From assembly GCA_951799405.1 (NCBI GenBank), contig OX637342.1, positions 2,046,001 to 2,110,000 on the forward strand: a DNA stretch of 64,000 nt, in the 5' to 3' direction. The position numbers and the translations under genes are program-made. This DNA is from Agapetus fuscipes (lineage: Eukaryota > Arthropoda > Insecta > Trichoptera > Glossosomatidae). A model generated the notes under the pieces. The model was not told where the DNA came from. It searched no databases and worked only from the letters and a program-made list of their open reading frames with translations. Below are positions 53,620 to 63,776 of this stretch, piece after piece. The stretch's first letter is position 1. Each line of letters begins with the position of its first letter.

Positions 53620-53664
53620 ATCTTTGAATCAAATGGTAGATAAGCCAAACAAGCACTGGGGACG

Positions 53665-54149
53665 ACGAAATGTTTTGTAGGATGAAATAAGGTTAAACAA
53701 ACAAGCGGGAATCTGGAAATCACTTGTTCGATGTTTAATTGAATTTCCATTCACATTTTTGCTATTGTAACTAGAATCAATAGACGGCACGCATTTGAGG
53801 GAAATCCTCGAATCTGCTGGAACAATAAGCTGAGCAAATAAAACGTTATTTTAGCGCACAGTCCGCGCACAAACAGTTGTTGGTTAAACAATCAAGCTTC
53901 AGATGTATACAGCTTCTTAAAATATACTCTGAATCTGTAGGTTTTACTAGAACGTAGGTTAAACAAATGAAATTGTCTTCAATGGGAGATGCAGAGAAAA
54001 GAAAATCTTAATTATTTCTGTCAACATTTTGAAGCCTTTACAAGCAAAAATGGTCTTATTTATAGACTCATGGTTTTGAGAATCTGTTTGATTTTCTAGA
54101 AATATCTACATTATTGTAAAACAAAACATTAAACATATTTAAGTGTATT
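53665..54149. other. No gene recognised
   Basis: AT-rich spacer before the LINE fragment. Confidence 0.3.
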
Positions 54150-54745
54150 TATTATGGAGAGAATGAATGCGGAAAGACTGACGAATAAAGTATATGTTGG
54201 TAGAATAGATGGATGTCGTGGTAGAGGAAGACCGAGAAAGGTATGGATGGACCAAATATCCGAAATTGCGAATGAATGGAATATCCAGAGTCATAATAAA
54301 AGAAGAGCTTGTATGAAGAAGGTTATGACTCTGGAGGAAATGAAAGATGTATGTAAGGATAGAAAGAAATGGCGGTTGATCTGTAATGTTGGCGGCTAGG
54401 GTTTATTAAAGTGAAATTGGTTTTATGATTTAGTTGTTTTAATGTCCATGTTTATATTATTGTTTATTGATTTAAAAAATGTAATTTGTGATGTTTGTTC
54501 CTTGACTTGTAGGTTGGTATGCGGCTGACCACCCATACTGAAAAAAAATGGTTCACTTTGCCAATGTCACCCCTGTTTCAGGGAAGGACGGCAAGAGTTG
54601 CAGGGCTTATGTTCATTTGAGATTGGGTTTTTATATTGTAGGTCCACATGCGGCATGTGTTAGCGCGAAACTATACATGTCTGCTTGTGGGAATGCATTT
54701 AATATAAATCTTAAATGATATATATCTTTGCAGCTTAGATTAGAT
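54150..54745 (+). mobile_element. 5'-truncated LINE with R1 3' UTR
   Basis: The coding end at 54154-54399 is followed after ~98 bp by R1 (54498-54745, TTCCTTGACTTGTAGGTTGG to TTGCAGCTTAGATTAGATTA). Same structure as 9748-10375. Confidence 0.85.
54154..54399 (+). pseudogene. LINE reverse transcriptase C-terminal fragment
   Basis: 81 codons reading ERMNAERLTNK, GCRGRGRPRKVWMDQI, CMKKVMTLEEMKDVCKD and KKWRLICN. Most positions agree with 9764-10009 and 46380-46859, showing one family with moderate divergence. It lacks all catalytic residues. The first codon is simply the first ATG after truncation. Confidence 0.8.
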
Positions 54746-54879
54746 TAAGTAATAAGCTATTCATAATGTGCGTCATCATAACCTTCTAGTATTTTTTACT
54801 AACTAACTAAAAACATGTTTAAGATCAGTGTAATAAAATAATTTACACAACCAAGGTACACATGTAGGACAATTTATTA

Positions 54880-55115
54880 CCGTTCTGAACCCAAAGGAAT
54901 CGCACGTGGCAGGAGGAACCTTTGTACATATATACCTACTTCCACTAGGAGGCGGCATTACGCCAATTATTTCCCTTGAACTGGAGGTTTGCCCGCCCAA
55001 AAAGGGCTGATTATTTTGTTTTTGGGTTTGAAATTAAACACCAAAACGGGAAATATTTTCTGACGACCTTACTAGGGATCATACCCTACCCTTCTTGCAC
55101 GAAATGTAAGGATTC
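54880..55115 (-). repeat. SINE family A, old minus copy
   Basis: GCGGCATTACGCCAATTA, TTTGGGTTTGAAATTAAACA and CCAAAACGGGAAATATTTTC match the body in reverse, and CTAGGGATCATACCCTACCC the head. Substitutions are heavy. Confidence 0.6.
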
Positions 55116-55129
55116 TACGAACCAGATCA

Positions 55130-55250
55130 TCGATCGGAGTCTGTGCAGTATTTCAACAAACCTTGCAATAACTAAGTCTTGCTAACATTGGTGCTGACTG
55201 GCGATAAACGGGCTTCAAAATGTCTCTTGAAGTGTGATTCCAATCAAACC
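55130..55250 (+). repeat. Possible SINE family B remnant
   Basis: ACCTTGCAATAACTAAGTCTTGC and AAGTGTGATTCC fall in family B order; the rest is too diverged to be sure. Confidence 0.35.
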
Positions 55251-55486
55251 GTCCTATCATTATACATCGATATTTAAAAAACAAAACTGAATAAGTGAAA
55301 TAGGGAATAAGGGTTTCATAAATAAATGTACCTTTTTCCTATTTTCTACGAGAAAACACACTACAATCTTTTTTAAATCCTGTAGTTTAGAAGTTTGTCA
55401 TGAGCACTACCTTATAATTAGTTCACATACTACATATAAGAAGTTACACCCAATAAAATGTTTTATCCTTAATTTCTCAAATCAGT

Positions 55487-55955
55487 TCTTCTTCTTCTTC
55501 GTGTCAGCTTCACACCGTATTAGCCCAGTAACGAGCAATGTCTTCAGCTCTTTGGTTTCCCGCAAAGAGATCATCCATGGAGCAGCTTGTCGGACAGGAA
55601 GGACAACACCGCAGGTGCTCCATTGTTTGCTGAGCTCCACACTCACATAGTGTAGAGTCCTCCCGTCCCAGAAATCCCCAGGTCAGCATGTTGGCCCGGG
55701 CTCTTCCAACATTGGTCCTCAATCTGTTCATGGATTTCCACACGGGCCACTCGAGGTTCTTTCCTGGAGGTAGGCTCTCTGCAGGCTGCACAAAGCTCTC
55801 CGGGCATTCCTCCTTCCACATTTGCAATCTCTCCGCCACTGGATCCAAAAACAAGGGCTGCACGGAACTAAGGAAGCTGTGTCTCGACTTCAGGCGCTGC
55901 TGTGATGAAAAGCCACTTCCGTAAATGCAGTGCTGTGTGCACGTTAGAGCCTTCT
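55487..55955 (-). mobile_element. LINE 3 fragment with (GAA)n tail
   Basis: The minus strand runs through the coding end at 55863-55510 into an AAGAAGAAGAAG tail (about 55487-55500), the short microsatellite tail many LINEs have. Confidence 0.7.
55510..55863 (-). pseudogene. LINE C-terminal zinc-knuckle-type region
   Basis: 117 codons: MNRLRTNVGRARANMLTWGF, then STLCECGAQQTMEHLRCCPSC and an acidic end ARYWANTV. The CxC-x(7)-H-x(3)-C spacing (CECGAQQTMEHLRCC) is the CCHC-like motif at the C-terminus of Jockey/R1/CR1-group LINE proteins, which often read RLRTGVGR..CxCG..QT..H. It is unlike LINE 1 in this window, so it is a different family. The frame upstream is cut off; the element is truncated. 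Confidence 0.75.
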
Positions 55956-56543
55956 CAAATCAGTTAATCAGCATTTAATTAGTTTTACTTTTAAGGTAGC
56001 GTTATTATGTGGCCTATAAAACTTTTCAATAACGTATTAATCTGCGTACAGATTAATTCTTCATGAAAGTTCCATAAAATATTTTCTTCCCCAACAAAAT
56101 AATGTTTTACCTTGTAGGACATAAAATGTAACATACAATCTGATTTGTCATACAGGGAGACAGCTTACAAATTAATTACACTGCACCAAGAATATCTTTA
56201 GACTTGGTGTTTACACTCCAGCACAGTGGTTCTCAAACTTGTTGCTTCATAGACCAACACAATAGAGTTGAAACGTTTTTGAATTTTGAACTTTTTTCTC
56301 GGCGAGCAATCATCAGTATTGTATGGGATCACTGTCCCATACAAGTCGCATCAAGACTCTTGATGCTTGTTTTGACCCAGGGTCAACAGATTTCATTAAG
56401 TAATAATTTATTTATAAAATATTGAAAACATAAATAGGTTGGTAAAATGCATCACTCTCCACAAACCCTTAGACTGCACTTCTATAAAAATATCATTATG
56501 GATATACCTAAGTTCATCCTTGCCATCCACCAAACAAGGATGT

Positions 56544-56587
56544 GTATCCTGATGATGTTGGATAAGAAGCCAACGAAACGTCGAGAC
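56544..56587 (+). ncRNA. Hammerhead ribozyme motif of Penelope type
   Basis: GTATC (56544-56548), CTGATGA (56549-56555), an unpaired T, and stem II GTTGG/CCAAC with an 8-nt loop (56557-56574). Then GAAA (56575-56578), ACGT as a minimal self-complementary stem III, cleavage base C56582, and GAGAC (56583-56587) pairing with GTATC at four of five positions. The trailer CTGAAATTTCTCTAACTAAC recurs at the degenerate minus copy 13195-13285. Confidence 0.6.
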
Positions 56588-56630
56588 AACTGAAATTTCT
56601 CTAACTAACTAACGGTTCGCATAAATATCT

Positions 56631-56990
56631 TCTTCTTCCTTAGTCATTCTCAGTCCACTTCTGGACGTAGGCCTCCTCCAATCTTCTCCATTTCTGTCTA
56701 TAAGCTGTTGTATTCAACCATCCTCTATTGCAGTTCCCTTGATCTCGTCCAGCCTGCTCAGTTGGGGTCTCCCCGCTCCCCGCTTGGACATTTTGGGCCA
56801 CCACTAAACGATCTTTTGACTGACATGGTCCTGCCTTGCGACGTTATCAGCCCAATGCCATTTAAGCAGACCACTCGCTGTATGACATCAGTGACACCAG
56901 TGCGTCTACGGATCTCTTGGTTTGGAACGCTGTTTCTGAGACTGATTTTGATAAACTCATCCCCATTCTACCCACTTTGTGTTACAAATA
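56631..56990 (-). pseudogene. LINE 4 remnant with (GAA)n tail
   Basis: The minus strand reads SLRNSVPNQEIRRRTG, then VTDVIQRVV in one frame. Further on a frame-broken region ends near a GGCCTACGTCCAGAAGTGGA block and a GAAGAAGAA tail at 56631-56639. The S.RN..PN.EIR.RT...D pattern is common in lepidopteran RTE-type proteins. Decayed. Confidence 0.6.
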
Positions 56991-57002
56991 ATGTCTAAAG
57001 CA

Positions 57003-57115
57003 CTCATAAAAATCTCTGCGGCACTACAACAAGTGTCAGAGACCCCTAGAGTCTCTGAAATCTAGGGAGCCTCCCGCACAGGATTTCTTAAAAAAGAGAA
57101 AAAAAAAACAACCGT
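57003..57115 (-). repeat. Interspersed repeat family E, short copy
   Basis: CTCTGCGGCACTACAACAAG, GTGTCAGAGACCCCTAGAGT, CCTCCCGCACAGGATTTCTT then an A-run. Confidence 0.75.
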
Positions 57116-57205
57116 CAATATAACCTTAATTCGATTTGACCTAGGTTGGCTTTGATCTCAAATTAATGCATACCATGGACCACTTTGAGAACGCCTGCTG
57201 CAGCA

Positions 57206-57510
57206 TCTCATTTACCAGGCACGTTTTAAAGAAGCTCTTGCCTGGGCGTTTAATTTCCTCGGAGCATCTTCAGCTCTAGGGTTGCTCCCAGCTTCCTCCC
57301 CGTACAGGTTTACCTAGCTAGGGGATGGCGTACCTACCCACAGAATGCGGCACACCCCTCCTCGCGTGATATATTGTTATTATATTCGTTTGCTGTCTTG
57401 GGTGCTTGTGCTACGTAGTACAGCTTACAAGATGTGTACATTAAGAAGTGAGATTTGCATTTTATTTTTAGTTTTTCTGTGGTAAATTTATGAGCGTATA
57501 TATCTTTGGA
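57206..57510. other. No gene recognised; GC-richer patch
   Basis: 57240-57370 is less AT-rich than its surroundings, without an open frame over 60 codons. Confidence 0.3.
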
Positions 57511-57735
57511 CCGGTCCGTAGCTCAGTGGTAACACTGCGGACTCTGAATGAGAAGGTTGTGGGTTCGAATCCCGGCGGAGCACAAAAAAATATACCATTT
57601 ATATTTTCAAATTTGCTCTTCGCTGGGTTGAAAAGTTCATAAACCTTTACCAATGACCGGTCTCCAAAGGTCCATCCAGCCTTACAGCAACTGGGTCTTG
57701 CTTGAGTATTGGCGCTTTGTAGCGACGACCAAGTT
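57511..57735 (+). repeat. SINE family B fused to family E
   Basis: CCGGTCCGTAGCTCAGTGGT head with GGACTCTGAA loop and GGTTCGAATCCCGGCGGAGC, then the full body to GCGACGACCAAGTTCG. The last ~80 bp of family B are missing, and a family E copy begins at once (57735). Confidence 0.8.
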
Positions 57736-57835
57736 CGTACACCTCTGCGGCACTACAACAAGTGTCATAGACCCCTAGAGTCTCTAGAATCTAGGGAGTC
57801 TCCCGCACAGGATTTCTTAAAAAAAAAAAAAAAAC
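57735..57835 (-). repeat. Interspersed repeat family E with A-run
   Basis: ACCTCTGCGGCACTACAACA to CCGCACAGGATTTCTTAAAA, ending in about 15 A. Nearly the same as 57003-57115. Confidence 0.75.
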
Positions 57836-57964
57836 TTTAAATAAAGTACTTAGGAACTACAAGTTACTGGCTATGGTTTTTGAATCACCATCTAATTTGA
57901 TAGCATATAAATAGTATGTTAGATGCATTTAAATATATGCTGTTTTAATGTCTTACTATAAAGG

Positions 57965-58260
57965 CGCTCCAACCATCGAGGTGCCTGCTCCATAGTGTGG
58001 GACATCTTTCTCTTTCTTTCTACCCCACCAAGCCACCGATCACAACCAGACGTTCCAGGCTATCCTCATTGCCACGGACAACGTGTCGGAAGAACTGGAG
58101 AGTATGGCTCGTTGTACACATATATTGGTCAGAGTCAAGCTATCCAAACGTAGCTCCCGACGAATGGTTTCGTTGGTACGTCTAGCCGTCCAAACGATTC
58201 TGAGCATGCGTCTCCAGCACCACATTTCGAGAGCGTCATTTTTTCCCCTTTCTGTTGCTT
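57965..58260 (-). pseudogene. LINE 5 reverse transcriptase C-terminal fragment
   Basis: The minus strand reads MWCWRRMLRIVWTARRTNET, then IRREL, and after a frameshift FFRHVVRGNEDSLERLVVIG. The CWRRMLRI.WTARRTN pattern followed by FF.H..R....LE.L...G is the usual post-RT tail of one common insect RTE-type LINE family. Stop codons interrupt it; non-functional. Confidence 0.75.
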
Positions 58261-58615
58261 TTGCTATCCATGTCTGAACAATATGGACACAAATTCATAT
58301 CCTTGAATATTTTGCTACTAGTCTCATTACTGAATCTACGCACAGGTCTTGTACCCAAATTTTCCCCATGCCTTGTAGGGCGCCCTAGTGAGGTCTTGCG
58401 TGTGTTTTCCGCCCCTCAGTCCCATGATTCGGTATTTTGCCAGAAATAATACACATTCCGACTGAAATACTGCAAATGTATAAATCAAACTGAAAGATGG
58501 AGCGCTTTCCGTACACAGGGAGATGCTCTAATGTAACCGATTCATCTGAGCTTGTCACTAAATATGCGTGCATAGGTTTCTTATACGAATCTTGAAGGTT
58601 TTTTTTTCACACAGC
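58261..58615. other. No gene recognised
   Basis: Short overlapping frames without domains. Confidence 0.3.
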
Positions 58616-59127
58616 TTACTATAATCTAAGTTGCAAAGATATAAAAAACATTTCAGGTTCATATTAAGTATTCCTTGACTTATAGGTTGGATTCCTTGGC
58701 TTATAGGTTGGTATGAGGCTGACCACCCATACTGTAAAAAATGGTTCACTTTGCCAATATCACCCCTGTTTCAGGGAAGGTCGGCAACAGTTGCAGGGCT
58801 TATGTTCATTTGAGATTTGGATTTTATTTGTAAGTACACAATCAGCATTTGTAAGCATGAACTACACGTGTTTGTTTATGGGCATACATTTGAGAGCTTT
58901 GAATGAATATATCCTTGCAACTTAGATTATATATTAAGTGCATTCTCACAAGCAGATATGTGTAAGTTCGCGCTTACAAATGCTGCATGTGTACTTACAA
59001 AGTTAACCTAACCTCTAATGAAAGTAGCCTGGCCTTCCCTGAAACCGGGGTGGCATATGCAAAAGTGAATAAAGTTTGTACAGCATAGGGAGTTAACTTC
59101 ATACCAACCTATAAGGCAAGGAACATA
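58616..59127. repeat. R1 inserted into an older inverted R1 copy, 9-bp TSD
   Basis: The older minus copy (58616-58660, continuing 58940-59127 to AACCTATAAGGCAAGGAAC) is split by a plus R1 at 58670-58930. ATATTAAGT occurs exactly at 58661-58669 and 58931-58939. The insert starts ATTCCTTGACTTATAGGTTG (with a small internal duplication of that start) and ends AACTTAGATTAT. Confidence 0.9.
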
Positions 59128-59139
59128 CCTCCCTTAATT

Positions 59140-59410
59140 GTTTTAAGGAATACTGTGCTGGATGCTCCCCAATTCTTAAAAGGCTTGGGGGTCTATGTCA
59201 CCCTGGAAGAGTGCCGCAGAGGTGTTGCTTGAATTGTTGCTTCTGTCGTGAGGCGCTGCAAGGAAGTAGCGGTTGATGTCTGTTTTGAGTAAAACCGGAT
59301 TAAATTGGGAAGAGAACAAAATAATTATATACTGGTAGGTTATTCCATAAACGGGCAGTTAGGCAAAGAAACGAGTCTTGAAAACGTCAAATTCTCTTAG
59401 TTTTGAGATC
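59140..59410 (+). repeat. Interspersed repeat family E, long copy
   Basis: TTTTAAGGAATACTGTGCTG, GGGGGTCTATGTCACCCTGG, CGCAGAGGTGTTGC, AAACCGGATTAAATTGGGAA and TCTCTTAGTTTTGAGATC, collinear with 32812-33075. Confidence 0.75.
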
Positions 59411-59788
59411 TGTAAATAAAACACCAAAAATTGATTGGAATTTGTGAATTTGAATTACACCAAATATGAATAATAACAAACAATCCTTTTATTTTGTAAT
59501 AATTGTCACATTGAAATCGTAAACTAATTTATTGTTTCTCAGTCAGACTTGGAGTTTTGTATGGATACATCATGCGTTAGCGATATCTGTACAAACGTCA
59601 ATTTTGCCTGACATTATTGGTGGTTGACAGTCACCTAATAATGACGGATAATGAAGTGTGGGAACTGAGGGAAATGAGTGAAACTGTGAGGGAGTGTTAT
59701 TGATCGTGTGTACTGACAAATTCTGTGACAATCGGAATACAAAACAATTTTGTAAAAGATTTATATGAACTGTAATTTATTTGATAAT
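59411..59788. other. No gene recognised
   Basis: AT-rich with a short purine-rich segment at 59640-59700. Confidence 0.3.
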
Positions 59789-60062
59789 TTCTTGACTTAT
59801 AGGTTGGTAAGAGGCTGACCACTCACACTGTAAAAAATGGTACAGTTTGCTAATAGGTTCAACTCGCCACATGTGACCCCTTCGGGGATAACGCGGCAAG
59901 AAGTTACACTATATGTGTAGCTTAGTCACGTTAGTTGCGTTGCGTTGCGTTGCGTTAAATTAAGTATAATTTTTTTTTTTGCTTTTTCTTTACATGCAGC
60001 ATGTGTAAAGATACACGTACGTACTTATGGGCATGCATTTAATATGAATCTTCAAGGTTGAA
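59789..60062 (+). repeat. R1 repeat split by a 5'-truncated SINE A
   Basis: The R1 5' part is TTCTTGACTTATAGGTTGGT (59789-59850). The SINE A 3' end AGGTTCAACTCGCCACATGT, CTTCGGGGATAACGCGGC follows to a (TTGCG)n tail (59851-59965). R1 resumes with TTTACATGCAGCATGTGTAA and GGGCATGCATTTAATATGAA. Confidence 0.75.
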
Positions 60063-60122
60063 ATATGTTTTCAATAAAGGTTGCACATCACATTGGTCAC
60101 TCTGTGAGACCACACTATCCTT

Positions 60123-60220
60123 CCCAAGTAACCTTTTAGGTTTTAAAAAGGTTACAAAAAGGTCCCAGAACCTTTTTTAACCTTTTTGTAACCTATTTAA
60201 AACCTAAAAGGTTACTTGGG
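60123..60220. mobile_element. 98-bp palindromic MITE
   Basis: CCCAAGTAACCTTTTAGGTT is mirrored by AACCTAAAAGGTTACTTGGG, and the middle continues the pairing (GTTACAAAAAGGT / ACCTTTTTTAACC). TT flanks both ends. A second copy is at 62959-63057. Confidence 0.8.
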
Positions 60221-60569
60221 TTACCTTATGGAGCTCAGACTGGTTTGAATCGCAGATAATTAATTTACTTTGCTATTATTAATTTTAGATTCTAGATTTA
60301 AAAAAAAGTAAAAACTGTCGAATTGCAAGTAAGAATGCAAATAATGCGCCGACTAAGCACATTAGAAGACACAGGGGGGTTCAAATCCTGTAAGTAAGTG
60401 GAGTTAATAAAAAACGCAATATTCTTTGTCACACCCCAGGCGAGGCCTACAGCAAGGCAATAATCAGTAGTAGGTACCTCCTCTAGGGACATTCAAACAG
60501 AGAAAGTTGCATTGAATGAACAAATCATTGATATTTCTTTAGAAACACGACAGGATGTCTCCTCAATGC

Positions 60570-60812
60570 TTGTTTGGCTTATCTACCATGGGATTGAAAG
60601 ATGACCTTTCAACGAAATTGTCGTAAGAATCACATTATACACAATCTGAATAAAAAAAAAACATGTAATTACGATAATGTGAGAGTCGTTTGTAAGATTT
60701 TCAAAATCACTTTCCAGCATTCATAAGACACATTGGTCCAGTTTATAAGACATTGTTCATGTGAAATTATATTTGTTGAAGATATGACAAATAAGCACTA
60801 AGATGACGAGTT
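60570..60812 (+). mobile_element. MITE family C, diverged copy
   Basis: TCCTCAATGCTTGTTTGGCT, ATGACCTTTCAACGAAATTG, GATAATGTGAGAGTCG, CACATTGGTCCAGT and AAATAAGCACTAAGATGACG. No matching 4-bp flanks remain. Confidence 0.75.
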
Positions 60813-60969
60813 GTCAAGGACGTTGACAAGGCGCTTTAAAAAGCCATACATATATTTTTTTGACAAGTGGTCGGAGACCTCCCCGTGAAGCTAAAAACAA
60901 CGGCACGACAAAGCATAAAATCTCGTTGTCAGAGGTGTGCTCGCAACTCTAAAAAAAGTGGTTTCGTCA

Positions 60970-61236
60970 GTAACTAAACAGTCAAGTTGTAAAGATATAT
61001 TAACATTTTGGGTTCATATGAAATGTGCTTCCACAAGCACACACGTACAAGATTACGGATATACATGCCGCATGTGAACTATGAACATAAAAACCCATAT
61101 CAACAATGAGAGCAAGCCGTGCAACACTTTCCGGGCACATGCTGAAACAGGGGTAACATTGATAAAGTGAACCGTTTCACATTACATATTAGTTTAAGTA
61201 GCCATACTCATACTAACGTACAAGTCAAGGAACACA
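60970..61236 (-). repeat. R1 repeat, diverged minus copy
   Basis: AGTCAAGTTGTAAAGATATA to ACTAACGTACAAGTCAAGGA; CTGAAACAGGGGTAACATTG is the central block. Confidence 0.8.
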
Positions 61237-61239
61237 ATT

Positions 61240-62958
61240 TAATTTAAAATAATTTTATTTTATGATATTAAAAAAAAAGTGTTGTATGCCACTGCATGTA
61301 ATTAGTTTTTGTAGCGTTCATGCTGTCTACTTGGTTTGACCTTATGATTAAAACTAGCACTCATGTTACAAAGGATCTCATAACTTGACTGTAGCATTAA
61401 AAGACTGGTATTGACTGACTACGTAAAAATGTACTCCATGTAAAATATAGTCCCACTGCTAGGTGTTAGCAGAATGTCGTATCGATTTTTCTTCTTTAAA
61501 CTTGGCACCCCGGTGATGTAATTGGATTAATCACGAGCCCCAGGCACCTCCGATAGGGGAGGAGGCAGAAGAACACAGAGTACCTTCAGTAGGGGATGAA
61601 AGCATGGAAACTGAGGGTACAACGGCCTTTATTTGCCTAGCCCACATGCTCTCAAATATTTTGACAAATAGTCTCCTTCGTTTGTCTAAACTTCCATAAA
61701 TTCTTGTAAACAATATAAGCCTTTCTTGCAGAAATTCCAAAACTAAATACCTACTTTAGAATTTACGATCATGATCGCCATGGACAATTTACTTCACTAT
61801 GTTTCCTAAACTGACTTACTTTTCTTTAACTCTTGTCCTAAATTTTATAGCAAGGTCCTAAATTTTCTTCACTTCAACGGCCCATTTGAAAGATCGAAGC
61901 CTACCTTCTCTATTTTACAAATCTACCATTTTTATGAAATCTTTCAAGGTTTTATTTTATACATGACTTTATAATTTGTTCAAAGCACCGAGTTTTTAGA
62001 CGATGCATTATTTTTAGCTGCTTCTAGATCTACACATTAGTCTTTTCAGACATCAAATATTATCAAGGGTTGGCGTAGGGTTAAATAAAAATAGCTATCA
62101 GTGTCACAAAGCAATTTCCACGAAGATTTTCAACTAGGAGAGAAACAGCTAACAAAATAATAATCTTTGACGAATGGTTTACTGTTTGAGTGCGTAAATA
62201 GTTTATAGAAAAGGAAAGCAATGGATTGACATATAATCTCGACAGTGTACGTGATTTAAAAAATATATATATATTACTGTTTCAATACTGGCGCAAGAGG
62301 GCTATCACAATTGTAACCCAGTGTAACTTACTACTATTTGTCTAAATGAAAAATTTAATTCCACTTTTGTTCACCTTCATTTACATATTTTTGATCCAGA
62401 TTTTTATTTTTGTGTTGCGTACACCCCTAGCATGTAAAAATCAACTTCTTATGGTACTTACAGAATATTTTGAGAATAACTGGTACGGAAAAAACAACTC
62501 AAGCCCTGTTCGGATGTCATTATATTAAAAGTCAGAGAATGGCAGTAAATTTAAAGCTGTGAAAATGTAATTTAATTGAACTTCTCCTCATGCGATTTAA
62601 GCAAACTCTTATTGGATTTCAGCGCCGTTCTCGCACATAATTAAAACGTGTTGTTTGAATTTTATTAACCCTGTGTTAAAAAAGAGTGAGGACGTGTTTT
62701 TTAAAGCAACCCCTCTCTTTGTAACTGTGTTTTTTTAGCTCACTCGTCAACTGCATTCATGAATAAGTGCGTAATTAACACCGTGCTAAAAATAACTCAA
62801 GTTTTTTAAATAGTTGGCATAGCATTTGGTATGCCCTGCATATTGTAAGAATAAAAACCAACTAAAAACTTAAAAGTAAACACGTAAGATAAAATGTTTT
62901 TTTTCAAACATTTTTGATCTGTAGATTTTTGGAATATGGCATAGAAATTTCAAGAGAA
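61240..62958. other. No gene recognised
   Basis: AT-rich. A GC-richer patch at 61500-61640 gives the minus frame 61531-61740, and the plus frame at 62346-62528 opens with a hydrophobic segment. Neither shows a recognisable domain, so I do not call genes. Confidence 0.3.
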
Positions 62959-63057
62959 CCCAAGTAACCTTTTAGGTGTTAAAAAGGTTACAAAAAATGT
63001 TTGAAAATGTTCTGGGACCTTTTTGTAACCTTTTTAAAACCTAAAAGGTTACTTGGG
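62959..63057. mobile_element. 99-bp palindromic MITE, second copy
   Basis: Same ends as 60123-60220 (CCCAAGTAACCTTTTAGGTG / AACCTAAAAGGTTACTTGGG), AA on both flanks, and a different centre (ATGTTTGAAAATGTTCTGGG). Confidence 0.8.
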
Positions 63058-63200
63058 AATACGTAGGTACAGTTATCTATCCCCAATCATATCCAAGCTA
63101 TACAATTATTTTAAAACAAAAACTCTGTATTTACAATGAACAAAACTTTATTATGATTTTTTTATAATTGTAACAAAAGTATGAAAGAAATGTCATTCAT

Positions 63201-63440
63201 TGTCTGGTTGATAGCTCAGTTAGTAGAGCACTACTATATACTACTACTATAATTATGGCTAGAAGACTAGGGTTCTATCCCAACAAAAGAGCAGAAGTGG
63301 TCCAAATTCTCAAATCCGCAAGGCTCCCTCTCAAGAGTAGGAAAGTATTTATCTACTAATATAAAACGGTTGGCTTACGAGTAGCCCTCTTACCTGTGAA
63401 AATAATTAGGTTCCACGTGCGACTCTTTCAGTGGACTTAA
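63201..63440 (+). repeat. SINE family A, diverged copy with head
   Basis: GTCTGGTTGATAGCTCAGTT and AGTAGAGCACTA, a degenerate B-box (GGGTTCTATCCC), then the TCTCAAGAGTAGGAAAG, GGTTGGCTTACGAG and CCTCTTACCTGTGAAAATAA blocks. A TA-rich expansion lies in the anticodon region (63230-63252). Confidence 0.65.
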
Positions 63441-63776
63441 ATGGCACTTTGTACATGAATGTGCAGACTTGGTGCATTTTTGGATGTAAGACAATTTTCC
63501 TTTGGCATTCTTTGTACCGAAAATTCCTTAGTTTTAAGAGAAATAGCTACTTTTTTGGCATTCACTCTAAGACTAGAAAAAAACCCTCTTTGTCAAAGAC
63601 TGCCCGCAGGCCTCTATCAAGAGTTCATTTGGACTCTAAGTTGTAGTCAAGTGGAAAGTCCAAAAGTCCGTGCCAGTGGCAACTACTTTAAAGAGGCATA
63701 AGCTGACCTCAAAGAGTGCATTCAACTTTAAAATTGAGGTCTAAAATACGGAGGAAAAAATGCTTTGAAGTTATTC
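63441..63776. other. No gene recognised
   Basis: The two overlapping plus frames at 63431-63701 are not supported by any domain. Confidence 0.3.

Larger units (their letters stand above)
53021..53664 (-). mobile_element. MITE family C split by SINE B and R1 insertions
   Basis: The outer parts are CGTCCCCTTAGTGGTTGTTT ... (53021-53230) and ... GCCAAACAAGCACTGGGGACG (53628-53664). Removing both inserts (53231-53357 and 53373-53619, each with one TSD copy) restores the family C order AATGAAAGGTC-ATCTTTGAATC. No clear 4-bp TSD is left. Confidence 0.8.
56224..57197. mobile_element. hAT-like element with nested LINE and hammerhead debris
   Basis: The left end CAGTGGTTCTCAAACTTGTT and right end (reverse complement) CAGGCGTTCTCAAAGTGGTC are paired. 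The flanks CTCCAGCA (56216-56223) and CTGCAGCA (57198-57205) match at 7 of 8, an eroded hAT TSD. Inside are a Penelope hammerhead (56544-56587), a LINE remnant (56631-56990) and a family E copy (57003-57115). No hAT transposase is visible. Confidence 0.55.

Noticed and set aside
61531..61740. 69-codon minus-strand gene in a GC-richer patch
   Set aside because: No domain, no conserved motif, and no other support for coding.
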